DNA from: Porphyromonadaceae bacterium UBA7048
GTDB lineage: Bacteria; Bacteroidota; Bacteroidia; Bacteroidales; Muribaculaceae
Assembly: GCA_002493945.1 (NCBI GenBank)
Contig: DLAL01000041.1
Location: 1 to 51,526, forward strand
Length of the DNA stretch: 51,526 nucleotides
Direction: 5' to 3'
The translations under genes were made by a program, and so were the position numbers. This document shows, piece by piece, positions 23,212-30,006 of the stretch (the stretch's first letter is position 1; every line of letters starts with the position of its first letter). The notes under the pieces were generated by a model. It saw only the letters and a list, made by a program, of their open reading frames with translations, was not told where the DNA came from and did no database searches.

Positions 23212-23448
23212 TCAGGAATTGAAAGCGAGTGTCGGGCGTATGGCTGAATCGGCCGCGGGGATTACCGTGACCGTGCCGGCGTACCATGCCGTCGAGGCCG
23301 TCTCGCGCTCGAAGGGGGAGATGTCGGTGTGCCAGCGGCCTTCGGCGTCGGCGTAGAGATGCAGCAGGGAGAGGGGATGAACCGTGCCGAGATATGATAT
23401 GCGGCGCGCCAGTATGCGCACTTCGCCGCCGGTGTCGGGTGTGGTCAT
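23212..23448 (-). CDS. Small protein overlapping the DUF4296 gene end, unrecognised
   Basis: 78 residues from ATG 23448-23446 to TGA 23214-23212. The ATG overlaps the DUF4296 stop as ATGA (23448-23445), the classic arrangement for translational coupling. The product starts MTTPDTGGEVRILARRISYL, has HPLSLLHLYADAEGRWHTDISPFERET and ends TLAFNS. It has no signal peptide or membrane helix and looks like a compact alternation of strands and turns. I do not recognise the family. The frame stays open far upstream into the DUF4296 gene, so a longer out-of-frame start (24054) exists; that part is Arg/His-rich shadow coding. It is the last gene of the cluster with ileS, the DksA-like gene, lspA and DUF4296. 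Confidence 0.62.
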   Translation of the reverse strand: MTTPDTGGEVRILARRISYLGTVHPLSLLHLYADAEGRWHTDISPFERETASTAWYAGTVTVIPAADSAIRPTLAFNS

Positions 23449-24296
23449 GGCTCTGAGGTGCTGATGGAATCGGTCTCCTCGGCCACGGGAGTCCGGACTG
23501 TATCTATTTCCACTTCCGGATACAGACGGCGGAGGGTCTTCTGCATGTATCGCTGACTGTATGTGGTCGGATTGAGGCGCTTGCGCACGACTTCCATGCT
23601 GTCGAACGTCACGGTGGTGCCGGGACGGTTCTCGATAGTGAGCGCACCGTATATGCGCGTGGCATCGCCGGTGGAGTCGGTCATGAGCTTGAGTTCCTGC
23701 CATCCGTCGCCTTCGATGTCGCGGTTGATGTACTCGATGTTTCCGTCGGCATACTCTGCAGTCATCTGCCAGCGTGCCTTGGCGTGGCTGTTGAAGAACT
23801 TCACGCGCCAGAAATAGCCGTCGCCGCGCTCCCAGTTCTCGTCGCGGCTGAAGTCGAATGTCAGTGTCTTGGACGGCAGACGGTCGTAGATGCGCATGAA
23901 GCGCGGACCGCCCCACACGTCGACGGAGTCGCCGGCTACGGACATGGCGGCCTCGGCGGCCACACGGCTGCCTATCTCGATGAGCCGCTGTTCGAGTATC
24001 TCGATGGTGCGGTCGCAGACGTCCATATAGACGGTGATGTTGCGCCCGTACCACGAGAAGGACGAGTCGACCTCGGCCGATGTCACGCCGTGCTTCATGT
24101 AGATGGACTGCTTGAAAGCCTGACGCGCCGAGTCGCCGATGTACGAGCCGCGGTTCATGTCGATGACAGCCTCGCCCGTGTTGAGGTCGGCCATCAGGAG
24201 GGCCATCTCCTCGGGTGCGATGACGCCCGAGGGGACCTTTGAGCAGGCTGCCAGCAGCAGAGCCGGCGCCAGTATGCTAATTAGCCGCCGTTTCAT
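23445..24296 (-). CDS. DUF4296 domain lipoprotein
   Basis: 283 residues from ATG 24296, which opens a lipoprotein signal (MKRRLISILAPALLLAAC, Cys18). The N-terminal part (VIAPEEMALLMADLNTGEAVIDM, then FKQSIYMKHGVTSAEVDSSFSWYGRNI, and YMDVCDRTIEILEQRL) is the DUF4296 domain, a Bacteroidetes-specific lipoprotein domain with no assigned activity. About 170 residues follow, with a beta-rich carbohydrate-binding-like composition (MRIYDRLPSKTLTFDFSRDENWERGDGYFWRVKFFN). Its start overlaps the end of lspA by 20 bp, which is telling: LspA is the signal peptidase that would process it. Translational coupling to lspA and to the following small gene is likely. Confidence 0.86.
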   Translation of the reverse strand: MKRRLISILAPALLLAACSKVPSGVIAPEEMALLMADLNTGEAVIDMNRGSYIGDSARQAFKQSIYMKHGVTSAEVDSSFSWYGRNITVYMDVCDRTIEILEQRLIEIGSRVAAEAAMSVAGDSVDVWGGPRFMRIYDRLPSKTLTFDFSRDENWERGDGYFWRVKFFNSHAKARWQMTAEYADGNIEYINRDIEGDGWQELKLMTDSTGDATRIYGALTIENRPGTTVTFDSMEVVRKRLNPTTYSQRYMQKTLRRLYPEVEIDTVRTPVAEETDSISTSEP

Positions 24297-25128
24297 CGTT
24301 CTTGCCGCGGAGCGTTGTGTCGACATCGAGATATCGGCGATAGAAGAGCAGGATGGCTATGATGCCTACACTGATGGCGGCATCGGCGAAGTTGAACACG
24401 GGGTCGAAGAACGACGCATGCTGTCCGCCCAGCCACGGCATCCACTGCGGCCAGGTGAACTCGAAGAGGGGGAAATAGAACATATCCACCACAAGGCCGT
24501 GGAAGAAAGTTCCGTAGCCCTCGCCCCAGGGAACAAGGTGCGCCAGTCCGTAGGGAGCCGGATTGGTGAATATCATGCCGTAGAAGAGGCAGTCGATGAT
24601 ATTGCCCAGAGCGCCGGCCACGACCAGGGCCACACAGGCTATATAACCCGTCGGCACGGTGGCTCGGCGCACCAGCTCACGCATGTACCAGAACAGTGCC
24701 ACGACGAATACCACCCGAAAGAGCGACAGGGCCAGTTTGGCGAAGCCCGATGACAGCGGGATGTCGAAGAGATTGCCTTTGAAGAAGCACCACAGCGTGT
24801 AGACCGCCCAGAGTCCGGTGATGACGCCGACGGTGACGAGCCGGGCGCGCCGCGCCTTGCGCTCGACCAGGTCAGCGCAGTAGAATCCGAGAGCGGCAAG
24901 GACGGCTATGCGGATGAACGTGCGCACGCGGTCGCTGAAGAGGTTCAGTCCGAAGGCCATGCCGTCGTTCTGCACGAAGCGCAGGTGGAACCACGAGGCA
25001 ATCTCGAAATCCTCGCCGATATAGAAGTGGGTCTTGATCCAGACCTTGATGATCTGGTCGATGATGAGTACCGCCGCGATGACCGAGGCAGCCAGAAGTG
25101 TGTATTTACGGCTCTTTGTGAGAGGCAT
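24277..25128 (-). CDS. lspA: Lipoprotein signal peptidase (signal peptidase II)
   Basis: 283 residues from ATG 25128 (an in-frame start at 25209 adds a basic, non-membrane leader and is less likely). Cleaves the signal peptide of prolipoproteins at the lipidated cysteine. Catalytic aspartates are seen in GALGNIIDC (Asp179, with Asn176) and FNFADAAISVG (Asp249, with Asn246), and the N-terminal IIDQIIKVW helix is conserved. Odd: most LspA are 150-210 residues; here an extra hydrophobic segment (about 81-140, including VITGLWAVYTLWCFFKG) and a tryptophan-rich loop (225-240) lengthen it, so it may have more than the usual four membrane helices. Overlaps the DUF4296 lipoprotein gene by 20 bp. Confidence 0.92.
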   Translation of the reverse strand: MPLTKSRKYTLLAASVIAAVLIIDQIIKVWIKTHFYIGEDFEIASWFHLRFVQNDGMAFGLNLFSDRVRTFIRIAVLAALGFYCADLVERKARRARLVTVGVITGLWAVYTLWCFFKGNLFDIPLSSGFAKLALSLFRVVFVVALFWYMRELVRRATVPTGYIACVALVVAGALGNIIDCLFYGMIFTNPAPYGLAHLVPWGEGYGTFFHGLVVDMFYFPLFEFTWPQWMPWLGGQHASFFDPVFNFADAAISVGIIAILLFYRRYLDVDTTLRGKNDETAAN

Positions 25129-25225
25129 ATCAGAATATTTGAAAGCCGTCCGCCCGACACTGCGGGTGCCGCGCGAACGGGTTATGGATATTGACGGACG
25201 ACCGGACATACGGCGTCCCGACGAA

Positions 25226-25603
25226 TCAGTGCTGAGGATTGTTCTTTTCCTCCACGCAGAGAGTGGCGTGAGGCACGGCGCGGAGGCGTTCTTTGGGAAT
25301 CAGCTTACCCGACACCCGGCAGATGCCGTAGGTCTTGTTGTCGATACGCACCAGAGCCTTGCGCAGATGGTCTATGAACTGGCGCTGGCGCTCGGCAAGA
25401 CGTGCGTTGGCCTCGCGTTCGAGGGTGTTTGCGCCTTCTTCGAGGGCGTTGAAGCTGTGAGCCGTATCGGCGGTGTCGTTTCCGCTGCTGCGGAGGGTGT
25501 CGCAGAGCTCGTCGTAGAGAGCGGTGGCGGCATCGAGTTTGGTGAGGATAAGTTGACGGAACTCCTCAAGTTCTTCGTCGGAATAGCGTAGTTGGTCGCT
25601 CAT
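25226..25603 (-). CDS. DksA/TraR family protein with a degenerate zinc finger
   Basis: 125 residues from ATG 25603; an upstream in-frame start at 25648 adds residues unlike the family. DksA-type proteins bind the RNA polymerase secondary channel and adjust rRNA and stress transcription with ppGpp. Seen: a long coiled-coil-like N-terminal half (DEELEEFRQLILTKLDAATALYDEL), FNALEEGANTLEREANARLAERQRQFIDHLRKALVRI, and the C-terminal finger YGICRVSGKLIPKERLRAVPHATLC. Only two of the four expected cysteines are present, a pattern usual for Bacteroidetes members, so zinc binding is doubtful. It lies 93 bp after ileS, across a hairpin (25645-25682). Confidence 0.88.
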   Translation of the reverse strand: MSDQLRYSDEELEEFRQLILTKLDAATALYDELCDTLRSSGNDTADTAHSFNALEEGANTLEREANARLAERQRQFIDHLRKALVRIDNKTYGICRVSGKLIPKERLRAVPHATLCVEEKNNPQH

Positions 25604-25644
25604 GGTAATTATCTCGGAAAGAGTGAAGATGTAAAAAGGAAAAT

Positions 25645-25682
25645 GCAACGGATACGTCGCTCGCGGGGGCGGTATCCGTTGC
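25645..25682 (-). terminator. Hairpin terminator after ileS (minus strand)
   Basis: A perfect 11-bp stem (GCAACGGATAC with its complement) followed on the minus strand by ATTTTCCTTTTT. It suggests that the DksA-like, lspA, DUF4296 and small genes depend on read-through or on a promoter in the 40 bp after it. Confidence 0.85.
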
Positions 25683-25696
25683 CTTGTATAATGGTG

Positions 25697-28600
25697 TCAG
25701 GCTTTCTCGACGACCACACCGAGCATGAGTCCGTCGATGTCAAGAATCTCGACGGCGTTCTCGTCTGCGGGGTCGCCGATAGTGATGGCATCGGCAAGAA
25801 CCTGTGCTGCGATATAGTCGCCGTACTTGACGGTCACCTCGCGCACCTCGGGACAGTCGATGAACTGCATGGTGATGTGGTCGGTGATGTCGAAGTCGCG
25901 GCTCTTGCGGAGGTTCTGCACGCGGTTGATGATCTCACGCGCGAGACCTTCGAGGAAGAGTTCGGGGGTCACGTCGATGTCGAGGGCCACGGTGAGGGCG
26001 CCTTCGTTGGCCACGAGCCAGCCGGGCATGTCCTCGGAGATGACCTTGACGTCGGTCAGGTCGACAGCCACGGGCGTGCCGTCAATCTCGATGCTGACCG
26101 AGCCGGTGCGCTCGAGTTCGGCTATCTGCGCGCGGTCGAGGGCCTTGATGAGGGCTGCGGCCTGCTTCATCTGCTTGCCGAACTTCGGGCCGAGCTTCTT
26201 GAAGTCGGGGTCGACACGCTTGACGAACATCTCGCTGTCGGCGCCGACGATCTCTATCTTCTTGACGTTGACCTCGGTGCGGACGATGTCGGCCACAGCC
26301 TCGACTGCGGCGGTGGTGGCGGCGTCGGATGCGGGCACGAGGATGCGGGCCAGAGGCTGGCGCACCTTCAGATTGGCCTTCTTGCGGAGCGAGAGCACGA
26401 GCGATGTCAGGCGCTGGGCGATGTCCATGCGTGTCTCGAGGGCCTTGTCGATGAGCGCCGTGTCGGTCTTGGGGAAGGTAGACAGATGCACGGAGCAGTC
26501 GTCGCCGGCGAGGTCGCGGTAGAGGCGGTCGCTGAAGAACGGCGCCACGGGCGCGATGAGCTGAGCCACCGTGCGGAGGCAGGTGTAGAGGGTCTGATAT
26601 GCTGCGAGCTTGTCAGCGTCGAGACCGCCGCCCCAGTAGCGCTTGCGGTTGAGGCGCACGTACCAGTTGCTGAGGTCGTTGATGACGAAGTCGCTCACGG
26701 CGCGCACGCCGCGTGTGGGCTCGTAGTTCTCGAAGGCGTCGGTGACATCCCCGACGAGGGTATTCAGCAGCGAGAGCACCCAGCGGTCGATCTCCGGACG
26801 CTCTGCCACGGGTACCTCGGGCTCTTCGCCGGTGAATCCGTCGACGTTGGCGTACATGGCGAAGAAGTTGTAGGTGTTCGACAGGGTCGAGAAGAACTTG
26901 CGCGACACCTCGCGGACGCCGTCGGGGTCGTACTTGAGGTTGTCCCAGGGGCTTGAGCACGATATCATGTACCAGCGCAGGGGGTCAGAGCCGAATTCCT
27001 CGATGGTGGTGAAGGGGTCGACGGCGTTGCCTTTGCGCTTGGACATCTTCTCGCCGTTCTTGTCAAGGACAAGACCGTTGGATATGACGGCTTTGTAGGC
27101 CACCGAGTCGAAGACCATCGTGCCTATGGCATGGAGCGTGAAGAACCATCCGCGGGTCTGGTCGACGCCTTCGGCGATGAAGTCGGAGGGATAGAGGTCG
27201 CCGCGGTCGAAGGCTTCCTTGTTCTCGAAGGGATAGTGTATCTGTGCGTAGGGCATCGAGCCGGAGTCGAACCACACGTCAATGAGGTCGGTCTCGCGCT
27301 TCATCGGCTTGCCCGAAGGCGACACGAGCACGATGTCGTCGACATAGGGGCGGTGGAGGTCGATGAGGTCATAGTTGGCTGTCGAGTAGTCGCCGGGGAC
27401 GAATCCCTTGTCCTTGAGCGGGTTCGACGCCATGACGCCAGCAGCCACGGCCTTCTCGATTTCGTCGTAGAGCATGGCCACGCTGTCGATGCACAGCTCC
27501 TCGTCGCCGCTCTCGGTGCGCCAGATAGGCAGCGGAGTGCCCCAGTAGCGGCTGCGCGAGAGATTCCAGTCCTGAAGGTTCTCGAGCCACTTGCCGAAGC
27601 GGCCGGTGCCGGTCGAGGCAGGCTTCCACAGGATGGTGTCGTTGAGCTCCATCATGCGTTCGCGCATGGCCGTCGAGCGGATGAACCAGCTGTCGAGCGG
27701 ATAGTAGAGCACGGGCTTGTCCGTGCGCCAGCAGTGGGGATAGTTGTGGACGTGCTTCTCGATGCGGAATACCTTGCCGGCGGCCTTGAGGTCCATGCAG
27801 ATGGCCACGTCGAGGGTCTCGGCGTTCTCGTCGAGCGAGTCGTCGTAGCTGTTCTTCACATAGCGGCCCTGCCAGCGCGAGTACTCGCCGACGTTGACGC
27901 GCTCGGCCACGAAAGCCGGGTCGAGGTCGTCGATGAGGAAGAAACGGCCGCGCAGGTCGACCATCGGGCGGATATTGCCGTCGCGGTCGATGAGATGCAG
28001 AGGGGGAACGCCTGCAGCACGCGACACACGGAGGTCATCGGCGCCGAACGTACCGGCGATATGCACGATGCCCGTACCGTCTTCGGTGGTGACGTAGTCG
28101 CCGGGGATGACGCGGAATGCGCCTTCGCCGGGATTGACCCACGGCAGAAGCTGCTCGTAGTGCAGACCGACCAGGTCGGCGCCCGTCATTTCGGCCACTA
28201 TCTGATAGGGGATGACTTTGTCGCCCTTGGTGTAGCTGTCGAGAGGCAGCCCTGCGCCCTTGGGGTCGAGGATGGCGGAAAGACGCTCCTCTGCCACGGT
28301 GATGGTCACGGGCTCGCCCGAATAGGGGTTATAGGTGCGCACCACGACATACTTGATGGCCGGTCCGACGCACAGAGCCGTGTTCGACGGCAGAGTCCAC
28401 GGCGTAGTGGTCCATGCGAGCATGCACGGAGTGCCCCAGCCCTGCATCACAGGCAGCGGATCGGTGAGGGTGAACTGCGCGGTGCAGGTGGTGTCCTTGA
28501 CGTCGCGGTAGCATCCGGGCTGGTTGAGCTCGTGCGAGCTCAGGCCCGTGCCTGCGGCCGGCGAATAGGGCTGGATGGTGTAGCCCTTGTAGAGCAGTCC

Positions 28601-29110
28601 CTTCTTGTGGAGCTGAGCCAGGAGCCACCACACAGACTCGATGTAGCGGTTGTCGTAGGTGATATAGGGGTCGGTGGTGTCCACCCAGTAGCCCATGAGC
28701 TTGGTGAGTGTCTCCCACTCGCGGGTGTACTTCATGACCTCTCGGCGGCATGCGGCGTTGTACTCGTCCACGGATATGGTCTTTCCGATGTCCTCCTTGG
28801 TGATTCCGAGCGATCGCTCCACACCCAGTTCGACAGGCAGACCGTGGGTGTCCCATCCGGCCTTGCGCTTCACGTGGAAGCCCTGCATGGTCTTGTAGCG
28901 GCAGAATAGGTCCTTGATGGTTCGCGCCATCACGTGGTGTATGCCCGGCATACCGTTTGCCGAAGGCGGTCCTTCATAGAATACATACGAGGGCGCGCCT
29001 TCGCGCAGCGCAACACTCTGCTCGAAGAGACCGTCGGCATTCCAGCGGGCCAGTATGTCCTTATTGAGTTGCGAAAGGTTTAAACCGTTATATTCGTTGA
29101 ATTTCTTCAT
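25697..29110 (-). CDS. ileS: Isoleucyl-tRNA synthetase
   Basis: 1137 residues from ATG 29110 (start of MKKFNEYNGLNLSQ; earlier in-frame ATGs at 29146 and 29128 lie against the upstream hairpin and are less likely). Charges tRNA-Ile. Seen: the class I HIGH-type motif PPSANGMPGIHH (48-59), the long editing domain (CP1) with AWTTTPWTLPSNTALCV, the KMSKR signature near 688-692, and the C-terminal anticodon-binding and extra beta domains. This matches the large type used by Bacteroidetes and eukaryotes rather than the about 930-residue E. coli type. The long forward-strand open frames across it are shadows. It is followed by a terminator at 25645-25682 and preceded by rpsP with a hairpin between. 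Confidence 0.97.
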   Translation of the reverse strand: MKKFNEYNGLNLSQLNKDILARWNADGLFEQSVALREGAPSYVFYEGPPSANGMPGIHHVMARTIKDLFCRYKTMQGFHVKRKAGWDTHGLPVELGVERSLGITKEDIGKTISVDEYNAACRREVMKYTREWETLTKLMGYWVDTTDPYITYDNRYIESVWWLLAQLHKKGLLYKGYTIQPYSPAAGTGLSSHELNQPGCYRDVKDTTCTAQFTLTDPLPVMQGWGTPCMLAWTTTPWTLPSNTALCVGPAIKYVVVRTYNPYSGEPVTITVAEERLSAILDPKGAGLPLDSYTKGDKVIPYQIVAEMTGADLVGLHYEQLLPWVNPGEGAFRVIPGDYVTTEDGTGIVHIAGTFGADDLRVSRAAGVPPLHLIDRDGNIRPMVDLRGRFFLIDDLDPAFVAERVNVGEYSRWQGRYVKNSYDDSLDENAETLDVAICMDLKAAGKVFRIEKHVHNYPHCWRTDKPVLYYPLDSWFIRSTAMRERMMELNDTILWKPASTGTGRFGKWLENLQDWNLSRSRYWGTPLPIWRTESGDEELCIDSVAMLYDEIEKAVAAGVMASNPLKDKGFVPGDYSTANYDLIDLHRPYVDDIVLVSPSGKPMKRETDLIDVWFDSGSMPYAQIHYPFENKEAFDRGDLYPSDFIAEGVDQTRGWFFTLHAIGTMVFDSVAYKAVISNGLVLDKNGEKMSKRKGNAVDPFTTIEEFGSDPLRWYMISCSSPWDNLKYDPDGVREVSRKFFSTLSNTYNFFAMYANVDGFTGEEPEVPVAERPEIDRWVLSLLNTLVGDVTDAFENYEPTRGVRAVSDFVINDLSNWYVRLNRKRYWGGGLDADKLAAYQTLYTCLRTVAQLIAPVAPFFSDRLYRDLAGDDCSVHLSTFPKTDTALIDKALETRMDIAQRLTSLVLSLRKKANLKVRQPLARILVPASDAATTAAVEAVADIVRTEVNVKKIEIVGADSEMFVKRVDPDFKKLGPKFGKQMKQAAALIKALDRAQIAELERTGSVSIEIDGTPVAVDLTDVKVISEDMPGWLVANEGALTVALDIDVTPELFLEGLAREIINRVQNLRKSRDFDITDHITMQFIDCPEVREVTVKYGDYIAAQVLADAITIGDPADENAVEILDIDGLMLGVVVEKA

Positions 29111-29128
29111 ATCCCTGAAAAATTGCAT

Positions 29129-29165
29129 AAAAGGGTGTGACAGCAAAATGCGGACACACCCTTTT
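29129..29165 (-). terminator. Hairpin between rpsP and ileS (minus strand)
   Basis: An 11-bp perfect stem AAAAGGGTGTG / CACACCCTTTT with a 15-nt loop, followed on the minus strand by ATGCAATTTTTC. It ends only 18 bp before the ileS ATG. No TAnnTTTG box lies between, so ileS may be expressed by partial read-through, or the hairpin is part of its leader. Confidence 0.8.
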
Positions 29166-29188
29166 CAAGTATCGTGAAGCGAGTCGCT

Positions 29189-29725
29189 TTATTCAGCGGC
29201 GGGAGCTTCGGTTTCTTCAGCAGCGGGAGCTGCCTCTGCTTCGGCTGCGGCAGCGGCTGCTGCGGCTTCAGCTTTTTTCTTGGCCACTTCTTCGGCTTTA
29301 GCCTTGTTGCGGGCAACTTCGGCTTCGAGACGCGACTTTGCAGTAGCTTCTTTCTTGCCTGCTTCGCTTGCCTTCACAGCGTTAGCCTTAGCTTCCTTGG
29401 AAGCCTTCCAAGCGTTGAAACGACGTTCGGCCTCAGCCTGGTCGAAAGCACCCTTGGCCACACCGCCGAGGAGGTGGTGCATCATGAGCACGCCTTCGCG
29501 CGAAAGAATCGAACGTACGGTGTCGGTAGGCTCAGCACCGACAGTCACCCAATACAAAGCCCGCTCGAAGTTGAGAGTAATTGTAGCAGGATTAGTGTTC
29601 GGATTATATGAACCTATCCTTTCAATAAATCTACCATCTCGTGGTGCCCTGCTATCAGCGATGACAATAGGATAAAACGCATAGTTCTTGCGACCATGAC
29701 GTTGTAATCTGATTTTTGTTGCCAT
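29189..29725 (-). CDS. rpsP: 30S ribosomal protein S16 with a long C-terminal tail
   Basis: 178 residues. The first about 80 are classical S16 (MATKIRLQRHGRKNYAFYPIVIADSR, then FIERIGSYNP and the DTVRSILSREGV region). S16 elsewhere is 75-90 residues; here about 95 more follow. They form a likely helical linker (FDQAEAERRFNAWKAS) and a low-complexity Lys/Glu/Ala tail (VARNKAKAEEVAKKKAEA, poly-Ala, then AAPAAEETEAPAAE). Alanine/lysine-rich extensions on S16 are known in Bacteroidetes; their role is unclear. Promoter at 29768-29799 in perfect register; hairpin at 29129-29165 after the gene. Confidence 0.96.
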   Translation of the reverse strand: MATKIRLQRHGRKNYAFYPIVIADSRAPRDGRFIERIGSYNPNTNPATITLNFERALYWVTVGAEPTDTVRSILSREGVLMMHHLLGGVAKGAFDQAEAERRFNAWKASKEAKANAVKASEAGKKEATAKSRLEAEVARNKAKAEEVAKKKAEAAAAAAAAEAEAAPAAEETEAPAAE

Positions 29726-29767
29726 TTAATTAGTTAATGTTGGTTTTGTATTGTTGCTTTTGCGGCG

Positions 29768-29799
29768 CAAAGGTACGTTTTTTTCGTCAGATATGCAAA
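29768..29799 (-). promoter_or_regulatory. Promoter of rpsP, TTTG-N20-TACCTTTG (minus strand)
   Basis: TTTG (29799-29796) and TACCTTTG (29775-29768), 20 nt apart. The leader is about 40 nt. Confidence 0.85.
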
Positions 29800-29825
29800 T
29801 TAAAATGAAGGATTTGGCTGATTTC

Positions 29826-29891
29826 TGACGATTATTCGTCTTTGTTGACGGACTGTTATTCGTTTTTAGTGACGGAGGATTATTCGTTTAT
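29826..29891. repeat. Short degenerate TGACG...TTATTCGT repeats
   Basis: TGACG starts at 29826, 29846 and 29870, each followed by a TTATTCGT(T) motif. The periods (20 and 24) differ and the copies are imperfect. This fills the space between the rpsP promoter and the terminator of the next gene; nothing else is seen there. Confidence 0.45.
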
Positions 29892-29951
29892 TTTGCAGTT
29901 GTATCCGTATGATTATGGATACCAGTCATTTATCCGGATGGATATATATGC

Positions 29952-29982
29952 GAAAAGCGCCGCTGCCTCACGACAGCGACGC
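29952..29982 (-). terminator. Terminator of the 886-residue secreted protein (minus strand)
   Basis: GCG(T)CGCTG pairs with CAGCG(G)CGC across an 8-nt loop and is followed on the minus strand by TTTTCGC, 24 bp after the stop codon. Confidence 0.75.
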
Positions 29983-30006
29983 CCGATATAAATTAGTGTT
30001 TAGTGT

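Noticed and set aside
23212..24054. Full 280-codon minus-strand frame
   Set aside because: Only its last 78 codons lie outside the DUF4296 gene; the remainder is an Arg/His-rich shadow.
25592..28909. Long forward-strand open frames (454 and 592 codons) opposite ileS
   Set aside because: They are antisense to a complete, motif-bearing ileS and have the Val/Ala/Gly/Asp/His bias expected from reading GC-rich codons backwards.
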